Below, piece by piece: positions 1 through 13,900 of a stretch of 64,000 bases of DNA. A program made the position numbers and the translations under genes. Position 1 is the stretch's first letter, and the number at the start of each line of letters is the position of its first letter. This stretch comes from Luzula sylvatica (taxonomy: Eukaryota > Streptophyta > Magnoliopsida > Poales > Juncaceae). The notes beneath the pieces were generated by a model. The model did not search any database and was not told the origin of the DNA. It saw nothing but the letters and a program-made list of their open reading frames with translations. The stretch spans positions 39,670,908-39,734,907 of the forward strand of contig OX326959.1 in the NCBI GenBank assembly GCA_946800325.1, written 5' to 3'.

Positions 1-3000
1 TTCACCAAATTTCACCAACACTAAGAAAGTTTGTTTTTCGATTCAAAACAAGATTTTAACGCTTTGAGGAGTTCAAATAACGTGTTTTTAGATCATTTGT
101 ATCATATCTTTTACTACATAACTTTTCACCAAATTTCACAAACACTAAGAAAGTTTGTTTTTCGATTCAAAACAAGATTTTAACGCTTTGAGGAGTTCAA
201 ATAACGTGTTTTTAGATCATTTGTATCGTATCTTTTACTACATAACTTTTCACCAAATTTCACAAACACTAAGAAAGTTTGTTTTTCAATTCAAAACATG
301 TTTTTAACGCTTTGAGGAGTTCAAATAACTAGTTTTTAGATCATTTGTATCGTATCTTTTACTACATAACTTTTCACCAAATATCACCAACACTAAGAAA
401 GTTTGTTTTTTGATTCAAAACAATATTTTAACGCTTTGAGGAGTTCAAATAACGTGTTTTTAAATCATTTGTATCGTATCTTTTACTACATAACTTTTCA
501 CCAAATTTCACAAACACTAAGAAAGTTTGTTTTTCGATTCAAAACAAGATTTTAACGATTTGAGGAGTTCAAATAACGTGTTTTTAGATCATTTGTATCG
601 TATCTTTTACTACATAACTTTTCACCAAATTTCACAAACACTAAGAAAGTTTGTTTTTTTATTCAAAACAAGCTTTTAACGCTTTGAGGAGCTCAAATAA
701 CGTGTTTTTAGATCATTTGTAACTTTTCACCAAATTTCACAAACACTAAGAAACTTTGTTTTTCGATTCAAAACAAGATTTTAACGCTTTAAGGAGTACA
801 AATAACGTGTTTTTAGATCATTTGTACCGTATCTTTTACTACATAACTTTTCACCAAATTTCACAAACACTAAGAAAGTTTGTTTTTCGATTCAAAACAA
901 GATTTTAACGCTTTGAGGAGTTCAAATAACGTGTTTTTAGATCATTTGTATCGTATCTTTTAGTACATAACTTTTCAACAAATTTCACAAACTCTAAGAA
1001 AGTTTGTTTTTCGATTCAAAACAAGATTTTAACGCTTTGACGAGTTCAAATAACGTGTTTTTAGATCATTTGTATCGTATCTTTTACTACATAATTTTTC
1101 ACCAAATTTCACAAACACTTAGAAAGTTTGTTTTTCGATTCAAAACAAGATTTTAACGCTTTGACGAGTTCAAATAACGTGTTTTTAGATCATTTGTATC
1201 GTATCTTTTACTACATAACTTTTCACCAAATTTCACAAACACTAAGAAATTTGTTTTTCGATTCAAAACAAGATTTTAACGCTTTGAGGAGTACAAATAA
1301 CGTGTTTTTAGATCATTTGTACCGTATCTTTTACTACATAACTTTTCACCAAATTTCACAAACACTAAGAAAGTTTGTTTTTCGATTCAAAACAAGATTT
1401 TAACGCTTTGAGGAGTTCAAATAACGTGTTTTTAGATCATTTGTATCTTATCTTTTAGTACATAACTTCTCAAGAAATTTCACAAACTCTAAGAAAGTTT
1501 GTTTTTCTATTCAAAACAAGATTTTAACGCTTTGAGGAGTTCAAATAACGTGTTTTTAGATCATTTGTATCGTATCTTTTAGTACATAACTTCTAAACAA
1601 ATTTCACAAACTCTAAATAAGTTTGTTTTTCGATTCAAAACAAGATTTTGACGCTTTGACGAGTTCAAATAACGTGTTTTTAGATCATTTGTATCGTATC
1701 TTTTACTACATAACTTTTCACCAAATTTCACAAACACTAAGAAAGTTTGTTTTTCGATTCAAAACAAGATTTTAACGCTTTGACGAGTTCAAATAACGTG
1801 TTTTTAGATCATTTGTATCGTATCTTTTACTACATAACTTTTCACCAAATTTCACAAACACTAAGAAAGTTTGTTTTTCGATTCAAAACAAGATTTTAAC
1901 GCTTTGAGGAGTTCAAATAACGTGTTTTTAGATCATTTGTATCGTATCTTTTACTACATAACTTTTCACCAAATTTCACAAACACTAAGAAAGTTTGTTT
2001 TTCTATTCAAAACAAGCTTTTAACGCTTTGAGGAGCTCAAATAACGTGTTTTTAGATCATTTGTAACTTTTCACCAAATTTGACAAACACTAAGAAAGTT
2101 TGTTTTTCGATTCAAAACTTGATTTTAACGATTTGCGGAGTTCAAATAACGTGTTTTTAGATCATTTTTATCGTATCTTTTACTACATAACTTTTCACCA
2201 AATTTCACAAACACTAAGAAATTTTGTTTTTCGATTCAAAACAAGATTTTAACGCTTTCAGGAGTTCAAATAACGTGTTTTTAGATCATTTGTATCGTAT
2301 CTTTTAGTACATAACTTTTCACCAAATTTCACAAACACTAAGAAAGTTTGTTTTTCGATTCAAAACATGTTTTTAACGCTTTGAGGAGTTCAAATAACGT
2401 GTTTTTAGATCATTTGTATCGTATCTTTTACTACATAACTTTTCACCAAAATTCACAAACACTAAGAAAGTTTGTTTATCGATTCAAAACATGTTTTTAA
2501 CGCTTTGAGTAGTTCAAATAACGTGTTTTTAGATCATTTGTATCGTATCTTTTACTACATAACTTTTCACCAAATTTCACCAACACTAAGAAAGTTTGTT
2601 TATCGATTCAAAACATGTTTTTAACGCTTTGAGTAGTTCAAATAACGTGTTTTTAGATCATTTGTATCGTATCTTTTACTACATAACTTTTCACCAAATT
2701 TCACCAACACTAAGAAAGTTTGTTTTTTGATTCAAAACAATATTTTAACGCTTTGAGGAGTTCAAATAACGTGTTTTTAGATCATTTGTATCGTATCTTT
2801 TACTACATAACTTTTCACCAAATTTCACAAACAGTAAGAAAGTTTGTTTTTCGATTCAAAACAAGATTTTAACGATTTGAGGAGTTCAAATAACGTGTTT
2901 TTAGATCATTTGTATCGTATCTTTTACTACATAACTTTTCACCAAATTTCACAAACACTAAGAAACTTTGTTTTTCGATTCAAAACAAGATTTTAACGCT

Positions 3001-6000
3001 TTGAGGAGTACAAATAACGTGTTTTTAGATCATTTGTACCGTATCTTTTACTACATAACTTTTCACCAAATTTCACAAATACTAAGAAAGTTTGTTTTTC
3101 GATTCAAAACAAGATTTTAACGCTTTGAGGAGTTCAAATAACGTGTTTTTAGATCATTTGTATCTTATCTTTTAGTACATAACTTCTCAAGAAATTTCAC
3201 AAACTCTAAGAAAGTTTGTTTTTCGATTCAAAACAAGATTTTAACGCTTTGAGGAGTTCAAATAACGTGTTTTTAGATCATTTGTATCGTATCTTTTAGT
3301 ACATAACTTCTAAACAAATTTCACAAACTCTAAATAAGTTTGTTTTTCGATTCAAAACAAGATTTTAACGCTTTGACGAGTTCAAATAACGTGTTTTTAG
3401 ATCATTTGTATCGTATCTTTTACTACATAACTTTTCACCAAATTTCACAAACACTAAGAAAGTTTGTTTTTCGATTCAAAACAAGATTTTAACGCTTTGA
3501 CGAGTTCAAATAACGTGTTTTTAGATCATTTGTATCGTATCTTTTACTACATAACTTTTCACCAAATTTCACAAACACTAAGAAAGTTTTTTTTCGATTC
3601 AAAACAAGATTTTAACGCTTTGAGGAGTTCAAATAACGTGTTTTTAGATCATTTGTATCGTATCTTTTACTACATAACTTTTCACCAAATTTCACAAACA
3701 CTAAGAAAGTTTGTTTTTCTATTCAAAACAAGCTTTTAACGCTTTGAGGAGCTCAAATAACGTGTTTTTAGATCATTTGTAACTTTTCACCAAATTTCAC
3801 AAACACTAAGAAAGTTTGTTTTTCGATTCAAAACTTGATTTTAACGCTTTGGGGAGTTCAAATAACGTGTTTTTAGATCATTTTTATCGTATCTTTTACT
3901 ACATAACTTTTCACCAAATTTCACAAACACTAAGAAATTTTGTTTTTCGATTCAAAACAAGATTTTAACGCTTTCAGGAGTTCAAATAACGTGTTTTTAG
4001 ATCATTTGTATCGTATCTTTTAGTACATAACTTTTCACCAAATTTCACAAACACTAAGAAAGTTTGTTTTTCGATTCAAAACATGTTTTTAACGCTTTGA
4101 GGAGTTCAAATAACGTGTTTTTAGATCATTTGTATCGTATCTTTTACTACATAACTTTTCACCAAAATTCACAAACACTAAGAAAGTTTGTTTATCGATT
4201 CAAAACATGTTTTTAACGCTTTGAGTAGTTCAAATAACGTGTTTTTAGATCATTTGTATCGTATCTTTTACTACATAACTTTTCACCAAATTTCACCAAC
4301 ACTAAGAAAGTTTGTTTTTCGATTCAAAACAAGATTTTAACGCTTTGAGGAGTTCAAATAACGTGTTTTTAGATCATTTGTATCGTATCTTTTACTACAT
4401 AACTTTTCACCAAATTTCACAAACACTAAGAAAGTTTGTTTTTCGATTCAAAACAAGATTTTAACGCTTTGAGGAGTTCAAATAACGTGTTTTTAGATCA
4501 TTTGTATCGTATCTTTTACTACATAACTTTTCACCAAATTTCACAAACACTAAGAAAGTTTGTTTTTCAATTCAAAACATGTTTTTAACGCTTTGAGGAG
4601 TTCAAATAACGTGTTTTTAGATCATTTGTATCGTATCTTTTACTACATAACTTTTCACCAAATTTCACCAACACTAAGAAAGTTTGTTTTTTGATTCAAA
4701 ACAATATTTTAACGCTTTGAGGAGTTCAAATAACGTGTTTTTAGATCATTTGTATCGTATCTTTTACTACATAACTTTTCACCAAATTTCACAAACACTA
4801 AGAAAGTTTGTTTTTCAATTCAAAACATGTTTTTAACGCTTTGAGGAGTTCAAATAACGTGTTTTTAGATCATTTGTATCGTATCTTTTACTACATAACT
4901 TTTCACCAAATTTCACCAACACTAAGAAAGTTTGTTTTTTGATTCAAAACAATATTTTAACGCTTTGAGGAGTTCAAATAACGTGTTTTTAGATCATTTG
5001 TATCGTATCTTTTACTACATAACTTTTCACCAAATTTCACAAACACTAAGAAAGTTTGTTTTTCAATTCAAAACATGTTTTTAACGCTTTGAGGAGTTCA
5101 AATAACGTGTTTTTAGATCATTTGTATCGTATCTTTTACTACATAACTTTTCACCAAATTTCACCAACACTAAGAAAGTTTGTTTTTTGATTCAAAACAA
5201 TATTTTAACGCTTTGAGGAGTTCAAATAACGTGTTTTTAGATCATTTGTATCGTATCTTTTACTACATAACTTTTCACCAAATTTCACAAACACTAAGAA
5301 AGTTTGTTTTTCTATTCAAAACAAGCTTTTAACGCTTTGAGGAGCTCAAATAACGTGTTTTTAGATCATTTGTAACTTTTCACCAAATTTCACAAACACT
5401 AAGAAAGTTTGTTTTTCGATTCAAAACTTGATTTTAACGCTTTGGGGAGTTCAAATAACGTGTTTTTAGATCATTTTTATCGTATCTTTTACTACATAAC
5501 TTTTCACCAAATTTCACAAACACTAAGAAATTTTGTTTTTCGATTCAAAACAAGATTTTAACGCTTTGAGGAGTTCAAATAACGTGTTTTTAGATCATTT
5601 GTATCGTATCTTTTAGTACATAACTTTTCACCAAATTTCACAAACACTAAGAAAGTTTGTTTTTCGATTCAAAACATGTTTTTAACGCTTTGAGGAGTTC
5701 AAATAACGTGTTTTTAGATCATTTGTATCGTATCTTTTACTACATAACTTTTCACCAAAATTTACAAACACTAAGAAAGTTTGTTTATCGATTCAAAACA
5801 TGTTTTTAACGCTTTGAGTAGTTCAAATAACGTGTTTTTAGATCATTTGTATCGTATCTTTTACTACATAACTTTTCACCAAATTTCACCAACACTAAGA
5901 AAGTTTGTTTTTCGATTCAAAACAAGATTTTAACGCTTTGAGGAGTTCAAATAACGTGTTTTTAGATCATTTGTATCATATCTTTTACTACATAACTTTT

Positions 6001-7457
6001 CACCAAATTTCACAAACACTAAGAAAGTTTGTTTTTCGATTCAAAACAAGATTTTAACGCTTTGAGGAGTTCAAATAACGTGTTTTTAGATCATTTGTAT
6101 CGTATCTTTTACTACATAACTTTTCACCAAATTTCACAAACACTAAGAAAGTTTGTTTTTCAATTCAAAACATGTTTTTAACGCTTTGAGGAGTTCAAAT
6201 AACTAGTTTTTAGATCATTTGTATCGTATCTTTTACTACATAACTTTTCACCAAATATCACCAACACTAAGAAAGTTTGTTTTTTGATTCAAAACAATAT
6301 TTTAACGCTTTGAGGAGTTCAAATAACGTGTTTTTAAATCATTTGTATCGTATCTTTTACTACATAACTTTTCACCAAATTTCACAAACACTAAGAAAGT
6401 TTGTTTTTCGATTCAAAACAAGATTTTAACGATTTGAGGAGTTCAAATAACGTGTTTTTAGATCATTTGTATCGTATCTTTTACTACATAACTTTTCACC
6501 AAATTTCACAAACACTAAGAAAGTTTGTTTTTTTATTCAAAACAAGCTTTTAACGCTTTGAGGAGCTCAAATAACGTGTTTTTAGATCATTTGTAACTTT
6601 TCACCAAATTTCACAAACACTAAGAAACTTTGTTTTTCGATTCAAAACAAGATTTTAACGCTTTAAGGAGTACAAATAACGTGTTTTTAGATCATTTGTA
6701 CCGTATCTTTTACTACATAACTTTTCACCAAATTTCACAAACACTAAGAAAGTTTGTTTTTCGATTCAAAACAAGATTTTAACGCTTTGAGGAGTTCAAA
6801 TAACGTGTTTTTAGATCATTTGTATCGTATCTTTTAGTACATAACTTTTCAACAAATTTCACAAACTCTATGAAAGTTTGTTTTTCGATTCAAAACAAGA
6901 TTTTAACGCTTTGACGAGTTCAAATAACGTGTTTTTAGATCATTTGTATCGTATCTTTTACTACATAACTTTTCACCAAATTTCACAAACACTAAGAAAG
7001 TTTGTTTTTCTATTCAAAACAAGCTTTTAACGCTTTGAGGAGCTCAAATAACGTGTTTTTAGATCATTTGTAACTTTTCACCAAATTTCACAAACACTAA
7101 GAAAGTTTGTTTTTCGATTCAAAACTTGATTTTAACGCTTTGGGGAGTTCAAATAACGTGTTTTTAGATCATTTTTATCGTATCTTTTACTACATAACTT
7201 TTCACCAAATTTCACAAACACTAAGAAATTTTGTTTTTCGATTCAAAACAAGATTTTAACGCTTTCAGGAGTTCAAATAACGTGTTTTTAGATCATTTGT
7301 ATCGTATCTTTTAGTACATAACTTTTCACCAAATTTCACAAACACTAAGAAAGTTTGTTTTTCGATTCAAAACATGTTTTTAACGCTTTGAGGAGTTCAA
7401 ATAACGTGTTTTTAGATCATTTGTATCGTATCTTTTACTACATAACTTTTCACCAAA
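1..7457 (+). repeat. 7.9-kb segmental repeat, copy 1
   Basis: Matches 7944-15400 at a constant offset of 7,943 bp. Private markers checked by eye agree: a TTTTT run in ATAATTTTTC at 1093 and 9036, CACTTAGAAAG at about 1117 and 9060, TTTGACAAAC near 2079 and 10022, an eight-T run near 3588 and 11531, and CTCTATGAAAG near 6868 and 14811. Identity at this offset stops at 7457/15400. Copy 1 then continues at offset 8,067, so it lacks one monomer. The left edge is the window edge, so the true start is unknown. Confidence 0.88.
4568..5311 (+). repeat. 248-bp dimer array, three copies
   Basis: Two monomer types alternate: one with CAATTCAAAACATG, the next with TTGATTCAAAACAATATTTT. The CAATTC member starts at 4568, 4816 and 5064, an exact 248-bp period. 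The same three-pair array is at 12511-13254 in the duplicate. Confidence 0.85.
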
Positions 7458-7943
7458 TTTCACCAACACTAAGAAAGTTTGTTTTTCGATTCAAAACAAG
7501 ATTTTAACGCTTTGAGGAGTTCAAATAACGTGTTTTTAGATCATTTGTATCGTATCTTTTACTACATAACTTTTCACCAAATTTCACAAACACTAAGAAA
7601 GTTTGTTTTTCGATTCAAAACAAGATTTTAACGCTTTGAGGAGTTCAAATAACGTGTTTTTAGATCATTTGTATCGTATCTTTTACTACATAACTTTTCA
7701 CCAAATTTCACAAACACTAAGAAATTTGTTTTTCGATTCAAAACAACATTTTAACGCTTTGACGAGTTCAAATAACGTGTTTTTAGATCATTTGTATCGT
7801 ATCTTTTACTACATAACTTTTCACCAAAATTTACAAACACTAAGAAAGTTTGTTTATCGATTCAAAACATGTTTTTAACGCTTTGAGTAGTTCAAATAAC
7901 GTGTTTTTAGATCATTTGTATCGTATCTTTTACTACATAACTT
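7458..7943 (+). repeat. Junction monomers between the two 7.9-kb copies
   Basis: About four satellite monomers between the end of strict identity in copy 1 and the start of copy 2. The first part (to about 7710) follows the copy-2 sequence with one monomer skipped. It then passes into a 123-bp monomer with AACAACATTTT that otherwise occurs near 18003 and 18727, and into a TTTATCGATT monomer. The mixture of types marks a recombination junction. Confidence 0.65.
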
Positions 7944-10900
7944 TTCACCAAATTTCACCAACACTAAGAAAGTTTGTTTTTCGATTCAAAACAAGATTTT
8001 AACGCTTTGAGGAGTTCAAATAACGTGTTTTTAGATCATTTGTATCATATCTTTTACTACATAACTTTTCACCAAATTTCACAAACACTAAGAAAGTTTG
8101 TTTTTCGATTCAAAACAAGATTTTAACGCTTTGAGGAGTTCAAATAACGTGTTTTTAGATCATTTGTATCGTATCTTTTACTACATAACTTTTCACCAAA
8201 TTTCACAAACACTAAGAAAGTTTGTTTTTCAATTCAAAACATGTTTTTAACGCTTTGAGGAGTTCAAATAACTAGTTTTTAGATCATTTGTATCGTATCT
8301 TTTACTACATAACTTTTCACCAAATATCACCAACACTAAGAAAGTTTGTTTTTTGATTCAAAACAATATTTTAACGCTTTGAGGAGTTCAAATAACGTGT
8401 TTTTAAATCATTTGTATCGTATCTTTTACTACATAACTTTTCACCAAATTTCACAAACACTAAGAAAGTTTGTTTTTCGATTCAAAACAAGATTTTAACG
8501 ATTTGAGGAGTTCAAATAACGTGTTTTTAGATCATTTGTATCGTATCTTTTACTACATAACTTTTCACCAAATTTCACAAACACTAAGAAAGTTTGTTTT
8601 TTTATTCAAAACAAGCTTTTAACGCTTTGAGGAGCTCAAATAACGTGTTTTTAGATCATTTGTAACTTTTCACCAAATTTCACAAACACTAAGAAACTTT
8701 GTTTTTCGATTCAAAACAAGATTTTAACGCTTTAAGGAGTACAAATAACGTGTTTTTAGATCATTTGTACCGTATCTTTTACTACATAACTTTTCACCAA
8801 ATTTCACAAACACTAAGAAAGTTTGTTTTTCGATTCAAAACAAGATTTTAACGCTTTGAGGAGTTCAAATAACGTGTTTTTAGATCATTTGTATCGTATC
8901 TTTTAGTACATAACTTTTCAACAAATTTCACAAACTCTAAGAAAGTTTGTTTTTCGATTCAAAACAAGATTTTAACGCTTTGACGAGTTCAAATAACGTG
9001 TTTTTAGATCATTTGTATCGTATCTTTTACTACATAATTTTTCACCAAATTTCACAAACACTTAGAAAGTTTGTTTTTCGATTCAAAACAAGATTTTAAC
9101 GCTTTGACGAGTTCAAATAACGTGTTTTTAGATCATTTGTATCGTATCTTTTACTACATAACTTTTCACCAAATTTCACAAACACTAAGAAATTTGTTTT
9201 TCGATTCAAAACAAGATTTTAACGCTTTGAGGAGTACAAATAACGTGTTTTTAGATCATTTGTACCGTATCTTTTACTACATAACTTTTCACCAAATTTC
9301 ACAAACACTAAGAAAGTTTGTTTTTCGATTCAAAACAAGATTTTAACGCTTTGAGGAGTTCAAATAACGTGTTTTTAGATCATTTGTATCTTATCTTTTA
9401 GTACATAACTTCTCAAGAAATTTCACAAACTCTAAGAAAGTTTGTTTTTCTATTCAAAACAAGATTTTAACGCTTTGAGGAGTTCAAATAACGTGTTTTT
9501 AGATCATTTGTATCGTATCTTTTAGTACATAACTTCTAAACAAATTTCACAAACTCTAAATAAGTTTGTTTTTCGATTCAAAACAAGATTTTGACGCTTT
9601 GACGAGTTCAAATAACGTGTTTTTAGATCATTTGTATCGTATCTTTTACTACATAACTTTTCACCAAATTTCACAAACACTAAGAAAGTTTGTTTTTCGA
9701 TTCAAAACAAGATTTTAACGCTTTGACGAGTTCAAATAACGTGTTTTTAGATCATTTGTATCGTATCTTTTACTACATAACTTTTCACCAAATTTCACAA
9801 ACACTAAGAAAGTTTGTTTTTCGATTCAAAACAAGATTTTAACGCTTTGAGGAGTTCAAATAACGTGTTTTTAGATCATTTGTATCGTATCTTTTACTAC
9901 ATAACTTTTCACCAAATTTCACAAACACTAAGAAAGTTTGTTTTTCTATTCAAAACAAGCTTTTAACGCTTTGAGGAGCTCAAATAACGTGTTTTTAGAT
10001 CATTTGTAACTTTTCACCAAATTTGACAAACACTAAGAAAGTTTGTTTTTCGATTCAAAACTTGATTTTAACGATTTGCGGAGTTCAAATAACGTGTTTT
10101 TAGATCATTTTTATCGTATCTTTTACTACATAACTTTTCACCAAATTTCACAAACACTAAGAAATTTTGTTTTTCGATTCAAAACAAGATTTTAACGCTT
10201 TCAGGAGTTCAAATAACGTGTTTTTAGATCATTTGTATCGTATCTTTTAGTACATAACTTTTCACCAAATTTCACAAACACTAAGAAAGTTTGTTTTTCG
10301 ATTCAAAACATGTTTTTAACGCTTTGAGGAGTTCAAATAACGTGTTTTTAGATCATTTGTATCGTATCTTTTACTACATAACTTTTCACCAAAATTCACA
10401 AACACTAAGAAAGTTTGTTTATCGATTCAAAACATGTTTTTAACGCTTTGAGTAGTTCAAATAACGTGTTTTTAGATCATTTGTATCGTATCTTTTACTA
10501 CATAACTTTTCACCAAATTTCACCAACACTAAGAAAGTTTGTTTATCGATTCAAAACATGTTTTTAACGCTTTGAGTAGTTCAAATAACGTGTTTTTAGA
10601 TCATTTGTATCGTATCTTTTACTACATAACTTTTCACCAAATTTCACCAACACTAAGAAAGTTTGTTTTTTGATTCAAAACAATATTTTAACGCTTTGAG
10701 GAGTTCAAATAACGTGTTTTTAGATCATTTGTATCGTATCTTTTACTACATAACTTTTCACCAAATTTCACAAACAGTAAGAAAGTTTGTTTTTCGATTC
10801 AAAACAAGATTTTAACGATTTGAGGAGTTCAAATAACGTGTTTTTAGATCATTTGTATCGTATCTTTTACTACATAACTTTTCACCAAATTTCACAAACA

Positions 10901-13900
10901 CTAAGAAACTTTGTTTTTCGATTCAAAACAAGATTTTAACGCTTTGAGGAGTACAAATAACGTGTTTTTAGATCATTTGTACCGTATCTTTTACTACATA
11001 ACTTTTCACCAAATTTCACAAATACTAAGAAAGTTTGTTTTTCGATTCAAAACAAGATTTTAACGCTTTGAGGAGTTCAAATAACGTGTTTTTAGATCAT
11101 TTGTATCTTATCTTTTAGTACATAACTTCTCAAGAAATTTCACAAACTCTAAGAAAGTTTGTTTTTCGATTCAAAACAAGATTTTAACGCTTTGAGGAGT
11201 TCAAATAACGTGTTTTTAGATCATTTGTATCGTATCTTTTAGTACATAACTTCTAAACAAATTTCACAAACTCTAAATAAGTTTGTTTTTCGATTCAAAA
11301 CAAGATTTTAACGCTTTGACGAGTTCAAATAACGTGTTTTTAGATCATTTGTATCGTATCTTTTACTACATAACTTTTCACCAAATTTCACAAACACTAA
11401 GAAAGTTTGTTTTTCGATTCAAAACAAGATTTTAACGCTTTGACGAGTTCAAATAACGTGTTTTTAGATCATTTGTATCGTATCTTTTACTACATAACTT
11501 TTCACCAAATTTCACAAACACTAAGAAAGTTTTTTTTCGATTCAAAACAAGATTTTAACGCTTTGAGGAGTTCAAATAACGTGTTTTTAGATCATTTGTA
11601 TCGTATCTTTTACTACATAACTTTTCACCAAATTTCACAAACACTAAGAAAGTTTGTTTTTCTATTCAAAACAAGCTTTTAACGCTTTGAGGAGCTCAAA
11701 TAACGTGTTTTTAGATCATTTGTAACTTTTCACCAAATTTCACAAACACTAAGAAAGTTTGTTTTTCGATTCAAAACTTGATTTTAACGCTTTGGGGAGT
11801 TCAAATAACGTGTTTTTAGATCATTTTTATCGTATCTTTTACTACATAACTTTTCACCAAATTTCACAAACACTAAGAAATTTTGTTTTTCGATTCAAAA
11901 CAAGATTTTAACGCTTTCAGGAGTTCAAATAACGTGTTTTTAGATCATTTGTATCGTATCTTTTAGTACATAACTTTTCACCAAATTTCACAAACACTAA
12001 GAAAGTTTGTTTTTCGATTCAAAACATGTTTTTAACGCTTTGAGGAGTTCAAATAACGTGTTTTTAGATCATTTGTATCGTATCTTTTACTACATAACTT
12101 TTCACCAAAATTCACAAACACTAAGAAAGTTTGTTTATCGATTCAAAACATGTTTTTAACGCTTTGAGTAGTTCAAATAACGTGTTTTTAGATCATTTGT
12201 ATCGTATCTTTTACTACATAACTTTTCACCAAATTTCACCAACACTAAGAAAGTTTGTTTTTCGATTCAAAACAAGATTTTAACGCTTTGAGGAGTTCAA
12301 ATAACGTGTTTTTAGATCATTTGTATCGTATCTTTTACTACATAACTTTTCACCAAATTTCACAAACACTAAGAAAGTTTGTTTTTCGATTCAAAACAAG
12401 ATTTTAACGCTTTGAGGAGTTCAAATAACGTGTTTTTAGATCATTTGTATCGTATCTTTTACTACATAACTTTTCACCAAATTTCACAAACACTAAGAAA
12501 GTTTGTTTTTCAATTCAAAACATGTTTTTAACGCTTTGAGGAGTTCAAATAACGTGTTTTTAGATCATTTGTATCGTATCTTTTACTACATAACTTTTCA
12601 CCAAATTTCACCAACACTAAGAAAGTTTGTTTTTTGATTCAAAACAATATTTTAACGCTTTGAGGAGTTCAAATAACGTGTTTTTAGATCATTTGTATCG
12701 TATCTTTTACTACATAACTTTTCACCAAATTTCACAAACACTAAGAAAGTTTGTTTTTCAATTCAAAACATGTTTTTAACGCTTTGAGGAGTTCAAATAA
12801 CGTGTTTTTAGATCATTTGTATCGTATCTTTTACTACATAACTTTTCACCAAATTTCACCAACACTAAGAAAGTTTGTTTTTTGATTCAAAACAATATTT
12901 TAACGCTTTGAGGAGTTCAAATAACGTGTTTTTAGATCATTTGTATCGTATCTTTTACTACATAACTTTTCACCAAATTTCACAAACACTAAGAAAGTTT
13001 GTTTTTCAATTCAAAACATGTTTTTAACGCTTTGAGGAGTTCAAATAACGTGTTTTTAGATCATTTGTATCGTATCTTTTACTACATAACTTTTCACCAA
13101 ATTTCACCAACACTAAGAAAGTTTGTTTTTTGATTCAAAACAATATTTTAACGCTTTGAGGAGTTCAAATAACGTGTTTTTAGATCATTTGTATCGTATC
13201 TTTTACTACATAACTTTTCACCAAATTTCACAAACACTAAGAAAGTTTGTTTTTCTATTCAAAACAAGCTTTTAACGCTTTGAGGAGCTCAAATAACGTG
13301 TTTTTAGATCATTTGTAACTTTTCACCAAATTTCACAAACACTAAGAAAGTTTGTTTTTCGATTCAAAACTTGATTTTAACGCTTTGGGGAGTTCAAATA
13401 ACGTGTTTTTAGATCATTTTTATCGTATCTTTTACTACATAACTTTTCACCAAATTTCACAAACACTAAGAAATTTTGTTTTTCGATTCAAAACAAGATT
13501 TTAACGCTTTGAGGAGTTCAAATAACGTGTTTTTAGATCATTTGTATCGTATCTTTTAGTACATAACTTTTCACCAAATTTCACAAACACTAAGAAAGTT
13601 TGTTTTTCGATTCAAAACATGTTTTTAACGCTTTGAGGAGTTCAAATAACGTGTTTTTAGATCATTTGTATCGTATCTTTTACTACATAACTTTTCACCA
13701 AAATTTACAAACACTAAGAAAGTTTGTTTATCGATTCAAAACATGTTTTTAACGCTTTGAGTAGTTCAAATAACGTGTTTTTAGATCATTTGTATCGTAT
13801 CTTTTACTACATAACTTTTCACCAAATTTCACCAACACTAAGAAAGTTTGTTTTTCGATTCAAAACAAGATTTTAACGCTTTGAGGAGTTCAAATAACGT

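Noticed and set aside
30..50. CENP-B box in the satellite monomer
   Set aside because: TTCG followed by an A at the right distance is present, but the CGGG half is absent.
3464..3739. Open frames of 89-91 codons in the satellite (also near 1128, 7603, 9071, 11407, 17864, 18588, 25770, 28440, 31109, 32681, 33052, 34624, 43892, 49148, 51817, 54238, 55810, 58603 and 59842) as a gene family
   Set aside because: They consist of two satellite monomers read through a 1-bp deletion, those checked start at TTG, and they have no independent support.
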